Positions 17,569-25,271 of a DNA stretch of 64,000 bases are shown piece by piece. This DNA is from Methylorubrum populi (GTDB lineage: Bacteria > Pseudomonadota > Alphaproteobacteria > Rhizobiales > Beijerinckiaceae), in assembly GCF_002355515.1 (NCBI RefSeq), contig NZ_AP014809.1, forward strand, positions 1,120,001 through 1,184,000. Direction: 5' to 3'. A program made the position numbers and the translations under genes. Each line of letters starts with the position of its first letter. The stretch's first letter is position 1. Below the pieces are notes generated by a model. The model saw only the letters and a list, made by a program, of their open reading frames with translations. It ran no database searches and had not been told where the DNA came from.

Positions 17569-18015
17569 CTTACGGCACGGTCCCTGTTCGACGTCGCGGA
17601 CCGACCCAAGGACCTTAGGTCGGCAGCGCTTGAGCATATGCCAGCGTCTTCGGGCATCGCTGAACGCTTCTACTGCCGAAGCAGCTTGGGTGGATGCGTT
17701 GCGAGGCTACCGTATCGCTGTGGTTCAGCCTAGCCGCAGCATCACCATGAAGTGCATACACAATGCAAGTACCTACCTGTTGGCGGATCGGAGTTTTCAG
17801 TTTGCTGTCAGGTTTCTGTTCTCGAAACGTTCCTGCGGCAGAATCGACGAGGCTCGCTTGAGTTTCGTGCGACTTCTCGCGAATTCGCTGTGAAGCGGCA
17901 TTCAGCCTGTAGGCGGCACAGCCGCTGCGGTTCACCTTACGAGCGAGACTACGTAGAGTCATCAAATTCGGGGGCCGCGCGGCGGCCGGCTCGAACAGAT
18001 CGGGAGCATTCGAGC
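17569..18015. other. 447-bp gene-free, lower-GC intergenic region
   Basis: This divergent gap between the XRE regulator and the haem oxygenase is visibly richer in A and T than its surroundings and has no convincing reading frame. It contains an inverted repeat TGCAT-ACACA-ATGCA near 17754-17768 and a GTTC-TCGAAAC-GTTC motif at 17818-17832 that matches the alphaproteobacterial LexA pattern GTTC-N7-GTTC. About one such match is expected by chance in 64 kb, so on its own it is weak. The base composition suggests recently acquired or eroded DNA. Confidence 0.4.
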
Positions 18016-18351
18016 ATGTTCATCGCGATGAACCGGTTCAAGGTCGTCAAGGAATCGGCGCAGGACTTCGAGCAGGTCTGGCTCGGGCGCGACAGCCATC
18101 TCGGTGAGATGGAAGGGTTCGTGGAGTTTCATCTGCTGAAGGGGCCGGAAGCCGAGGATCATATCCTCTACGCCTCGCACACCATCTGGCGCTCGCGGGC
18201 CGATTTCGAGGCCTGGACTCGCTCGGAACAGTTCCGCAAGGCGCATGGGCGGGTTCCGGGCACCAAGCCGCTCTATCTCGGCCACCCGCAATTCGAGGGA
18301 TTCGAGTCGATCCAGACGGTTGCTCGGCCCGAGAGCGAGCAAGCGGCCTGA
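18016..18351 (+). CDS. IsdG/HmuQ-like haem-degrading monooxygenase
   Basis: A 111-aa ABM-fold protein starting MFIAMNRFKVVKESAQDFEQ. It keeps the IsdG-type catalytic triad at almost identical positions: N6, W67 and H77 (in FEAWTRSEQFRKAHG), whereas IsdG uses N7, W67 and H77. That separates it from ordinary antibiotic-synthesis monooxygenases and points to oxidative haem cleavage and iron release, as for HmuQ/HmuD of Bradyrhizobium. The protein is cytosolic and probably dimeric. No haem-uptake genes are beside it. I could not find an Irr-type iron box upstream. The start has a weak GGGAG about 10 nt before it. Confidence 0.8.
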   Translation: MFIAMNRFKVVKESAQDFEQVWLGRDSHLGEMEGFVEFHLLKGPEAEDHILYASHTIWRSRADFEAWTRSEQFRKAHGRVPGTKPLYLGHPQFEGFESIQTVARPESEQAA

Positions 18352-18499
18352 CTCCGGTTTCGCGAACGCCTCGTCCCGGTGCACCGATTTGCTGGGTCCA
18401 TTCGGGGCGAGGGCGCGATCTCTGGTCGTTCTCGACGGATGGCCGACATCGACCGAATCACGGCCCGCGTTCGGCGGCTAACAGGCAGCGAATTCCTCC

Positions 18500-19360
18500 C
18501 GATCCAGGGGCATCGTCGCAGGCGGGGCAGGAAGGACGCCATCAGCCCGAGGGTGGGCAGGCACAGAGATCATAGGCCCGCGCGATACCGGCATGGTCGG
18601 CCATCTCGTCGAGCAGAGCGGCCCCGAGGCCGCCCATGCCAGAGGCGAAGCCAAAAAAGGGCCGCCGACGAGGCCGATGCGCCCCGGTAATCATTCCTGT
18701 GCATAGACCAGGGTCGCCGGCCTGGCCGAGGCCAGGATCGGGCCGATCGGCACCGAGAAGGCCACCGTCCAGAACAGGTTCACCTGTGACAGGACGAGGG
18801 AGAAGGGCAGCACGCTGGGGATCGTACCCACCGCCGCCGATCCGGGAAAGCTGAACAGGTAGAGCCGGGCGTGCGCCACCGGCACGCCGAAGCGGTGGAT
18901 CAGGTAAAAGCTTTAGTAGGGCGAAAAGCTCGCCATGTAGAACCGAGCCCGGCCCGATCAGCGCCGCGGCGGCGAGCGGGGCACCGTAGGCCGGCGCCGC
19001 TGCCAGGAGCGCGAGCCCGGCGAGCGACAATCCCATGCCGGCGGCCAGGAAGCGGGCAGCGGGCGCCGGTCGGTGTCGCGGCCCTTCGCCGGCCGGAGCA
19101 GCGAGGCCGTTCCCTGGAACACGAAGGTGATGAGCCCGACCTTCCCGAAATCGAGGTGGAAGCCTGCCTTGAGCAGAGGATAGAGCATCATCCCGAAAGG
19201 TGGTTTGCGGCTTTCGGAAAAGATGATGCAAAAACAGATCCCTGGCGCATCGTGCTGGATCCGATATCCAGCGCGATGCGCTAGAGCGCCGGCAGGAGCG
19301 ACTGCACGAAGTTGTTGAGGCGGTGCGGGACGCTGAGGCCCAGGGAGCTCCGCCAGGGCC
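18500..19360 (-). pseudogene. Broken fosmidomycin-resistance-type MFS transporter
   Basis: Pieces of an Fsr-like MFS protein can be read in order across three minus-strand frames: LNNFVQSLLPAL, then LYPLLKAGFHLDFGKVGLIT (19140-19190), RPAKGRDTDRRPLPAS, AAGMGLSLAGLALLAAAPAYG, FSVPIGPILASARPATLVYA near 18700-18790, FFGFASGMGGLGAALLDE and a terminal FLPRLRR. Frames change at several points, loops such as the GGPLGDR region between spans are missing, and a stop follows LVYAQE. A palindromic element of about 95 bp interrupts the N-terminal part between LPAL and YPLL. Total length is well under the 1.2 kb of an intact gene. The gene is clearly dead. Intact homologues export fosmidomycin-like compounds; the original substrate here is unknown. 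Confidence 0.8.
19181..19287 (-). repeat. Two-hairpin RIME-like element inserted in the MFS pseudogene
   Basis: An element of about 95 bp (19187-19281) is flanked by direct repeats TAGAGC at 19181-19186 and 19282-19287. Removing it with one repeat restores the in-frame LPALYPLLK of the MFS family, so it is an insertion with target duplication. It folds as two hairpins: GCATCATC (19185-19192) with GATGATGC (19222-19229), inner CCGAAAG/CTTTCGG, and a second palindrome GCGCATCG...CGATGCGC with inner GCTGGAT/ATCCAGC (about 19245-19281). This resembles the rhizobial intergenic mosaic elements (RIME). A second, diverged copy is at 27839-27938. Confidence 0.75.
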
Positions 19361-19387
19361 GGCCTCGAAGACGGCTCGGGCACCGAG

Positions 19388-19435
19388 CTGATCTCTCGCC
19401 TGATCTCTCGCTTGATCTCTCGCTTGATCTCTTGC
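19388..19435. repeat. Four 12-bp tandem repeats in a gene-free stretch
   Basis: Four near-identical units of the type YTGATCTCTYGC run from 19388 to 19435. On the minus strand they would encode repeating K-R-E-I, but the surrounding frame has no protein character. The whole stretch from 19361 to 19888 (528 bp) otherwise holds nothing I can identify beyond the presumed promoter of the sugar transferase gene. Confidence 0.55.
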
Positions 19436-19888
19436 CTGACCGCCTGCGGGAGCATCGGCGTCGTCACCGCTCCGGCGGGCAGGCCCTGCAACGCCGGAAT
19501 CTTACCCGCTTCGGCTCTCATGCCGCGCTCCGTCCGGACGGCTCTCTTCGGTCTTGATTTATTGAAAAGACCGGCGCTGAACTCCCGCGGCCGCGCGTCC
19601 CGGTGCTGCTGATTCCCCGTCAAATTCGTGTCTTGCGTTCCACATCGGCGCCGCAGCCGCTCGGATCGATCCGGGCGGGAACCGCGTTCGGCCCGCGTGG
19701 ACGCGAAGGAGACGCGTCGGATCGGCCCCGATCCTTCGGTCGCCTGTCAGCCCATCGTCGCCCCGGCAACGGCGTTCGGGCGCGTTCGGTGTGCGGCTTG
19801 CGCAGGGAACCGCAAAACCCGGAGCGGCGACCAACCATGTCCCGCCTTGGGACAGATTATCGCCTCAGGGCAGCACAGCGCGGGACAC

Positions 19889-21394
19889 ATGTTTCACGAG
19901 CGCCCACCTCAGCAGTACCAGCGCTTGCTCGGCGACCGGACGCGCCGTTCGGTCTGGGCCTCTCTCCTGCCGCAGCGGCGGCGCACGGCCCTGCGCGTGG
20001 GCATCTCGGCCGGACTGCTCACCGCCGATCTGCTGGCCATCCTCGCGGTCGGCTACGCGATGGATGCGGCCTACCACGCCTATATCGGCGACGGGATGCT
20101 GATCCCGCCGACGCAGAGCATGAACCTTCAGACGGCCGGGTTCCTCGCCCTCATCGTGGTGCTGACCAACCTCGTCCGCGGCGAGTACAGCATCGAGCGC
20201 TGCCTGTCGCAGACACCACATCTGCAGCGCCGGGCGACGCTCTGGCTGATGGCTTGGGCGGTCGCCCTTCTCGCCGGATTCGCGACGAAGACGACCCAGG
20301 ACTTCTCCCGCGTCGCCTCGGTCGCCTTCTTCCTCACCGGCCTTCCCGTCACGATCCTCGTCCGCGCAGCCGCGGTGGCGCTGGTGCGCCGCAGCAGCAC
20401 CTCGGGCTCCCCGTCGGCCAGCCGCGTCCACTTGGTCGGCTACGAGGAGGACGTGACGAGTTTCTACGCCAGCAACGATGTCGATGCCCTCGGCCTCCGC
20501 ATCGTCGGTACGAGCTACCTGCGCCGTTTCGATCCTGCCTCCGGCGCGGCCAGCGCGGAAACCCTGCTCGCCGAGGATCTCGACCTCGCGGTCTCGGTGG
20601 TGCGCTTCCTGCGGCCGGACGACGTGTTCGTGCTCGTGCCGTGGTCGGAGCCCGCCGATATCGAGCGCTGCATCGACGCCTTCCTGCGGGTGCCGGCTGC
20701 CCTGCACCTGCGGCCCGGCACGATGATGGACCGTTTCCCCGACCTGCAGGTCGCCCGGGTCGGGCGGCTGTCGGGCATCAATATCGGCCGCCGTCCGCTC
20801 TCCGTCGGGGAGATTCTGCTCAAGCGCGCCTTCGACCTGACGCTGGCGGGACTCGGGCTCGTGCTGCTCGCCCCCCTGTTCGTCGCGCTCGCCGTGCTGA
20901 TCAAGCTCGACAGCCCCGGCCCGGTCTTCTTCCGCCAGCGGCGCTACGGCTTCAATCAGCAGGCCTTCGGCGTGTTCAAGTTCCGCAGCATGAAGGCCGC
21001 CCCCGATGCGCCCTTCCGGCAGGCCTCGCGCAACGACGACCGCATCACCCGCATCGGTGCCCTGCTGCGCCGGACCAACCTCGACGAGCTGCCCCAGCTC
21101 CTCAACGTGATCCGGGGCGACATGTCGCTCGTCGGCCCCCGCCCGCACGCGCTGGCGCACGACCGCAGCTTCGAGCGGCGCATCGCCCTCTACGCCCGCC
21201 GCCACAACGTGAAGCCCGGCATTACCGGATGGGCGCAGGTCAACGGCTTTCGCGGCGAAACCCTGACCGACGCGGCGATGGAACAGCGCGTCCAGGCCGA
21301 CCTGCACTACATCGACAACTGGTCGCTCTGGCTCGACATCACGATCCTCTTCCGCACGATCGCCTCGCCGCGGGCCTATCGCAACGCGTTCTGA
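19889..21394 (+). CDS. Polyprenyl-phosphate sugar-1-phosphate transferase (exopolysaccharide)
   Basis: A 501-aa initiating glycosyltransferase of the WcaJ/ExoY-like polyprenyl glycosylphosphotransferase family, which loads the first sugar phosphate onto undecaprenyl phosphate at the inner membrane. The N-terminal part has four hydrophobic spans (about 38-175) and a soluble CoA-binding-like segment. The catalytic C-terminal domain (about 305-501) starts KRAFDLTLAGLGLVLLAPLF and contains FKFRSMKAAPDAPF, TRIGALLRRTNLDELPQLLN, GDMSLVGPRPHAL and PGITGWAQVNGFRGET, all signature blocks. I start at ATG 19889 (MFHERPPQQYQ); the open frame upstream is not protein-like. No other exopolysaccharide genes adjoin it. 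Confidence 0.92.
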   Translation: MFHERPPQQYQRLLGDRTRRSVWASLLPQRRRTALRVGISAGLLTADLLAILAVGYAMDAAYHAYIGDGMLIPPTQSMNLQTAGFLALIVVLTNLVRGEYSIERCLSQTPHLQRRATLWLMAWAVALLAGFATKTTQDFSRVASVAFFLTGLPVTILVRAAAVALVRRSSTSGSPSASRVHLVGYEEDVTSFYASNDVDALGLRIVGTSYLRRFDPASGAASAETLLAEDLDLAVSVVRFLRPDDVFVLVPWSEPADIERCIDAFLRVPAALHLRPGTMMDRFPDLQVARVGRLSGINIGRRPLSVGEILLKRAFDLTLAGLGLVLLAPLFVALAVLIKLDSPGPVFFRQRRYGFNQQAFGVFKFRSMKAAPDAPFRQASRNDDRITRIGALLRRTNLDELPQLLNVIRGDMSLVGPRPHALAHDRSFERRIALYARRHNVKPGITGWAQVNGFRGETLTDAAMEQRVQADLHYIDNWSLWLDITILFRTIASPRAYRNAF

Positions 21395-21417
21395 CCCGCG
21401 CCGCCTGTTCGGGCGGA

Positions 21418-22011
21418 CTACGCGCGGCCCGACGCGTCCGGAGGATCCCCGCGTCCGCGGCAGGCGCCGCACTCGCCCTCGACCTCCAGGATGCGGCTCG
21501 TCGGGGTGAAGCCGGCCCCGGCCAAAGTCTGGTCGAGGGCGCTCTCGACGGCCGGTGCGGTCATCTCGTCGATGCCGCCGCAGGTGCGGCAGATCAGGAA
21601 GACGAGACCCGCCCCCGCGCCGTGCTCGTGCCCGCAGGAGACGAAGGCGTTGCGGCTGGAGATGCGGTGGACGAAGCCCTGCTCGGTGAGGAAGTCGAGC
21701 GCCCGGTAGACGGATACCGCCGCGACCCGGCGCCCGGGCGCGCTCATCCGCTCGGCGATGTCGTAGGCCCCGAGCGGCTTGTGCTCCGCCGCCACCGCCG
21801 CGAGCACGTCCCGCCGCAGACGCGTGAACTGCAGACCGCGCGCCTGGCACAGGCGCTCCGCCCGCTCGATCACGTCCCCGGCGCCGCCGTGCGCCCCGCA
21901 GCAGCCGGCCCCGTCATGACCGTGAGGATCATGCGCGTGTCCGTGGCGGTCACCCTGCCCGTCACTCTGCCCTTCGCCCTGGCCGTGTTCCTGCTGCGCG
22001 TGACCGCGCAT
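21418..22011 (-). CDS. zur: Zinc uptake regulator Zur (Fur family) with His-rich N-terminus
   Basis: A 197-aa Fur-family repressor. The core has the winged-helix part LQFTRLRRDVLAAVAAEHKPLGAYDIAERM and AVSVYRALDFLTEQGFVHRI, then a dimerisation part with CRTCGG and CGAC metal-site cysteines. An N-terminal extension of about 45 residues is rich in His, Gln and Gly (HGHAHDPHGHDGAGCCGAHGG). I start at ATG 22011 because GGAGG lies 5 nt upstream; a GTG at 22077 is also open. Its place next to znuC and znuB, with a zinc-box-like palindrome between, points to Zur rather than Fur. It should repress the znu genes when zinc is sufficient. Confidence 0.88.
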   Translation of the reverse strand: MRGHAQQEHGQGEGQSDGQGDRHGHAHDPHGHDGAGCCGAHGGAGDVIERAERLCQARGLQFTRLRRDVLAAVAAEHKPLGAYDIAERMSAPGRRVAAVSVYRALDFLTEQGFVHRISSRNAFVSCGHEHGAGAGLVFLICRTCGGIDEMTAPAVESALDQTLAGAGFTPTSRILEVEGECGACRGRGDPPDASGRA

Positions 22012-22098
22012 CCCGACCTCCCCGGTATCGGCGACCGGGATCGCCGCATTCTCGCCGCTCGTCCCGGCACTCGGCACGGGCCGATTGAACTCGATCCG

Positions 22099-22113
22099 TG
22101 TTACAGTGTATCA
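22099..22113. promoter_or_regulatory. Candidate Zur operator
   Basis: TGTTACA-G-TGTATCA is a 15-bp dyad: the right arm read in reverse complement is TGATACA, six of seven bases matching the left arm. It resembles Zur boxes of alphaproteobacteria (TGTTAYA-type arms around a short centre). It lies in the divergent region, 87 bp upstream of the zur start and 128 bp upstream of the small gene that heads the znuCB operon, so one site could serve both directions. Confidence 0.6.
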
Positions 22114-22241
22114 GCCCCACCAAGATAGGCGTCCGGCCGCAATCGGGCAACGAGGCGGAGAACGGCGCGGGTCTCGGTCATCCCCGGCCCCCATCCCCGG
22201 CCTCCGCGACATCGTCCGCCCCGGCCTTCCTCGGAGATCCC

Positions 22242-22373
22242 ATGACCCGTGCCGGCGGGACCGTCCGCCTCCCGCGCCGCTCGCTGTTCCGCAGCGGAGC
22301 CGGATTGCGACTGGCGGCGGCCCTCATTCTGTCGAGCCTGCTCTGGGCGGTGATCCTGTGGGCCAAGTCTTGA
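22242..22373 (+). CDS. 43-aa single-span membrane protein of the zinc operon
   Basis: A short gene starting at ATG 22242, with GGAG 6 nt upstream (CGGAGATCCCATG). The product has a basic N-terminal half (RLPRRSLFRSGAGLR) and one membrane span (LAAALILSSLLWAVILWAKS), so the basic end should stay in the cytosol. Its stop overlaps a TTG start candidate of znuC, indicating coupling. It is the first gene after the Zur-box-like site. I do not recognise a family; a role in assembling or regulating the transporter is inference from position only. Confidence 0.6.
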   Translation: MTRAGGTVRLPRRSLFRSGAGLRLAAALILSSLLWAVILWAKS

Positions 22374-23353
22374 GCGACGGCGCGAGCGCAGCCGTGAACG
22401 GTGGCTCGGTGCCGGCGGGCGCCATCCGGTTCCGCGGCCTGACCCTCGGCTACGACCGGCATCCGGCGGTTCACCATCTCGACGGCACCATCGCGGCCGG
22501 CGACCTGCTCGCCGTGGTGGGACCGAACGGCGCGGGCAAGTCGACTCTCCTGAAGGGCATCGTCGGCGAGATCCGTCCCCTCGACGGATCGGTCGAGGCG
22601 GGGCCGCGCTCCGGCGCCGTCGCCTACCTGCCGCAGGCGGCCGAGATCGACCGCAGCTTCCCCTTGAGCGTCCTCGACCTCGCGGCGATGGGCCTGTGGC
22701 GCCCCCTCGGCGCGTGGCGCAGCCTCGCCCGCCAGCGCAAGCACCTGCTCGACGCGCTCGCGGCGGTCGGGCTCACCGGCTTCGAGGACCGGCCGATCGG
22801 CACCCTCTCCGGCGGCCAGTTCCAGCGGGCCCTTTTCGCCCGGCTGATCCTGCAGGACGCGCGGATTATCCTGCTCGACGAACCCTTCACCGGCATCGAC
22901 GAGCGCACCACCGCCGATCTGCTCGCGCTGATCCGCGGCTGGCACGGCGAGGGCCGCACCGTCGTCGCGGCCCTGCACGACCTCGCCCAGGTGCGCGCGC
23001 ATTTCCCTTCGACCCTCGTGCTCGCCCGTCGCCCCATCGCCTGGGGGCCGACCCGCGAGGTGCTGACGCCGCCGGTGATGGCACGGGCGCTGCGCTTGTC
23101 GGAAGCCTGGGACGAGGCTGCCGCGATCTGCCGGCATGACGCGCATCACGACGCGCATCATGGGGCGGACCACGAGGCTCACCCCGCGGACGGGGCCGGG
23201 GCGGCGGAGGCGCAAGGTCACGGTCATCATCATGATCACGGCCACGATCACGCGCCCGCCCCCCACGATCGTCGCGGGCACGACCACGATCACCACCAAG
23301 AACATCCTCACGATCACCGCCACGACCACGCGCGTCAGAGGGCCATGCCGTGA
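22370..23353 (+). CDS. znuC: Zinc ABC transporter ATP-binding protein with His-rich tail
   Basis: An ABC ATPase of about 327 aa. Walker A is GPNGAGKST (about 51-59), the signature is LSGGQFQRALFARLIL, and Walker B is RIILLDEPFTGID. The core ends near residue 255. A tail of about 70 residues follows, with more than 20 histidines in groups such as HGHHHDHGHDH; this is unusual on the cytosolic ATPase and suggests zinc binding or buffering. The start is uncertain: the TTG at 22370 overlaps the previous stop (TTGA), and GTGs at 22358 and 22394 are alternatives. The last codons overlap the znuB GTG start. Confidence 0.85.
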   Translation: MSDGASAAVNGGSVPAGAIRFRGLTLGYDRHPAVHHLDGTIAAGDLLAVVGPNGAGKSTLLKGIVGEIRPLDGSVEAGPRSGAVAYLPQAAEIDRSFPLSVLDLAAMGLWRPLGAWRSLARQRKHLLDALAAVGLTGFEDRPIGTLSGGQFQRALFARLILQDARIILLDEPFTGIDERTTADLLALIRGWHGEGRTVVAALHDLAQVRAHFPSTLVLARRPIAWGPTREVLTPPVMARALRLSEAWDEAAAICRHDAHHDAHHGADHEAHPADGAGAAEAQGHGHHHDHGHDHAPAPHDRRGHDHDHHQEHPHDHRHDHARQRAMP

Positions 23354-24237
23354 CGCTCGCCGATCTCGCGGATCTCCTGGTCGGCCCCTTCGTCGAGTTC
23401 GGCTTCATGCGCCGGGCCCTCGCCGGCTGCCTCGCCCTGTCCCTGTCGGCGCCGCCCCTCGGTGTCTTCCTGATGCTGCGCCGGATGAGCCTGATGAGCG
23501 AGGCGATGAGCCACGCCATCCTGCCGGGTGCCGCCGCGGGCTTCCTCGTCGCCGGGCTGTCGCTGCCGGCGATGACGCTGGGCGGGCTCTTAGCCGGGCT
23601 CGCGGTGGCGCTCGCCGCCGGGCTCGTCACCCGCTCGACCGTGCTGAAGGAGGATGCGAGCCTCGCCGCCTTCTACCTGATCTCGCTCGCGGGCGGGGTG
23701 TTCCTCGTCTCGCTGCGCGGTTCGCAGGTCGATCTGCTGCACATCCTGTTCGGCACCGTGCTGGCACTGGACGACGACGCGCTCACCCTGCTCGGCGGGA
23801 TCAGCAGCCTGACACTGGTCGCGCTCGCCCTGCTCTACCGCCCGCTGGTGATCGAGTGCGTCGATCCCTTGTTCCTGCGCTCGGTGAGCCGCGCCGGCGG
23901 GCCGGTCCATTCGGCCTTCCTCGCGCTGGTGGTCGTCAACCTCGTCGGCGGTTTCCAGGCGCTCGGCACGCTGCTCGCGGTCGGCCTGATGCTGTTGCCG
24001 GCGATCACCGCCCGGTTCTGGGCCGCAGACCTGTCAGGACTGATTCCCGTCGCGATGCTGGTCTCGATACTGTCGAGCGTGACCGGACTGCTGGTGTCGT
24101 ACCATGCCGGCATCCGGCTCCCGACGGGACCGGCGATCGTCCTGGCGGCGGGCGCGCTCTACCTCGTCTCGATGCTGGTCGGTCCCCGCGGCGGCCTGAT
24201 CCACCGCCTCGTGCGGCGGCGCCATCTCGAGGCGTGA
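23350..24237 (+). CDS. znuB: Zinc ABC transporter permease
   Basis: A 295-aa inner-membrane permease of the ABC-3 family (ZnuB/TroC) with about eight spans. Family features include FMRRALAGCLALSLSAPPLGVFLMLRRMSLMSEAMSHAILPG near the N-terminus and the EAA-like NLVGGFQALGTLLAVGLMLLPAITAR. It starts with GTG overlapping the znuC stop codon (GTGA). No periplasmic binding protein gene (znuA) is adjacent, so that partner must be encoded elsewhere. Confidence 0.92.
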   Translation: MTLADLADLLVGPFVEFGFMRRALAGCLALSLSAPPLGVFLMLRRMSLMSEAMSHAILPGAAAGFLVAGLSLPAMTLGGLLAGLAVALAAGLVTRSTVLKEDASLAAFYLISLAGGVFLVSLRGSQVDLLHILFGTVLALDDDALTLLGGISSLTLVALALLYRPLVIECVDPLFLRSVSRAGGPVHSAFLALVVVNLVGGFQALGTLLAVGLMLLPAITARFWAADLSGLIPVAMLVSILSSVTGLLVSYHAGIRLPTGPAIVLAAGALYLVSMLVGPRGGLIHRLVRRRHLEA

Positions 24238-24328
24238 TTCCCCGATCGGGTCGATCCGTCCCGGTAGGGCGGATTCGGGCTTTGCTTCAAGCGCCGCGCG
24301 AGGATGGCCGGAAGGGGAGAGGAGCGCC

Positions 24329-24961
24329 CTACAACCCGAGACCGGGGATCGCCTGCGACAGCCAGGCGAAGGCGCCCATGATGCTGGCGAACAGGGTGTA
24401 GACGAAGCCGATCGAGATCCCGACGCCGATTCCGCCGATCAGAAGGCCGATCAGCACCACGAACCCATCGCGCTCCACCAGCCCGAGGCCGATCAGCGAG
24501 ACGGCGAGCCCGAGCGGGATCTGACCGAAGAAGGGGGGCGCCACGATGAGCGCCAGCGCGAGCGCCAGGATCAGCACCCCCATGCCGCGCATGCCGACGG
24601 CCCCGTCGAACACGCTCAGGCGCGGGCGTGACCAGCGCTCCAGCCGTCGCAGGAGCGGCACCGCCCGGTTCACCGCCTTCTCCACCGTTGCCCGGGCGAT
24701 CGACTGATCGAGCAGCCGCCGCGGCAGCCACGGCGCCGACATCCCGGCCACGATCTGGATGGCGATGACGAGCAGGACCAGACCGCAGACGAGCGGGATC
24801 GGCGGCGGCATCGGAAGGCAGTTGGGCAGACCGAGCAGCACGACGAGCAGCGCGAAGGCGCGGTCCCGCAGCACGGCGACAATGTCGCCGACGGTCAGCC
24901 GCTCGCTCTCCTGGCTCGCAAGCATCGTGAGAACGTCGGAGGTGCGGGCAGCGGAGGACAA
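24329..24961 (-). CDS. exoD: ExoD family membrane protein
   Basis: A 210-aa protein of the ExoD family (exopolysaccharide synthesis ExoD), named after a Sinorhizobium gene needed for normal exopolysaccharide and alkaline tolerance; its biochemical role is not known. The pattern ERLTVGDIVAVLRDRAFALLVVLLGLPNCLPMPPPIPLVCG is diagnostic. About four hydrophobic segments follow, ending in a glycine-rich pair (LIGLLIGGIGVGISIGFVY). It stands alone between znuB (convergent, 91 bp) and an AT-rich gap of 310 bp on its upstream side. Confidence 0.88.
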   Translation of the reverse strand: MSSAARTSDVLTMLASQESERLTVGDIVAVLRDRAFALLVVLLGLPNCLPMPPPIPLVCGLVLLVIAIQIVAGMSAPWLPRRLLDQSIARATVEKAVNRAVPLLRRLERWSRPRLSVFDGAVGMRGMGVLILALALALIVAPPFFGQIPLGLAVSLIGLGLVERDGFVVLIGLLIGGIGVGISIGFVYTLFASIMGAFAWLSQAIPGLGL

Positions 24962-25090
24962 ACCGGCTCGGCCGTTGATCTTTCGGTGAGCGCGGCTCTA
25001 GCCCAACCGGACCCATCCGCCAAGCGCCATCACCTCTGCACGCGTGCCTTGCCACACGGCGATAGGCTGCGCTGAAGTTGCGGAGTAAGA

Positions 25091-25108
25091 CTTGAATGTT
25101 CTTTCAAG
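25091..25108. promoter_or_regulatory. Inverted repeat in the AT-rich exoD / bcsS gap
   Basis: CTTGAA (25091-25096) and TTCAAG (25103-25108) form a 6-bp dyad around six bases. It lies in a clearly AT-rich part (25080-25160) of the 310-bp divergent region 24962-25271, which should hold the promoters of exoD and bcsS. It could be an operator; the cognate regulator is unknown. Nothing else stands out in the gap. Confidence 0.35.
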
Positions 25109-25271
25109 TAAGCCTCCACCGCCAATTTATCTTAAGCTAAAAAATTCCTTTCATCCCTTCCGCAAACTGTGACAACCATTGGTAGTTCCGCCGGATTCTG
25201 CGCGACCGCCAATGTCGAAACGCGCCTCTGCGAACGATGGCCGACGCCGTCCGGCCGCCCTCCGGCGGGCG

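Noticed and set aside
17615..17965. A 116-codon minus-strand frame in the low-GC gap
   Set aside because: No ribosome site and no plausible protein pattern; overlaps the start region of the XRE gene.
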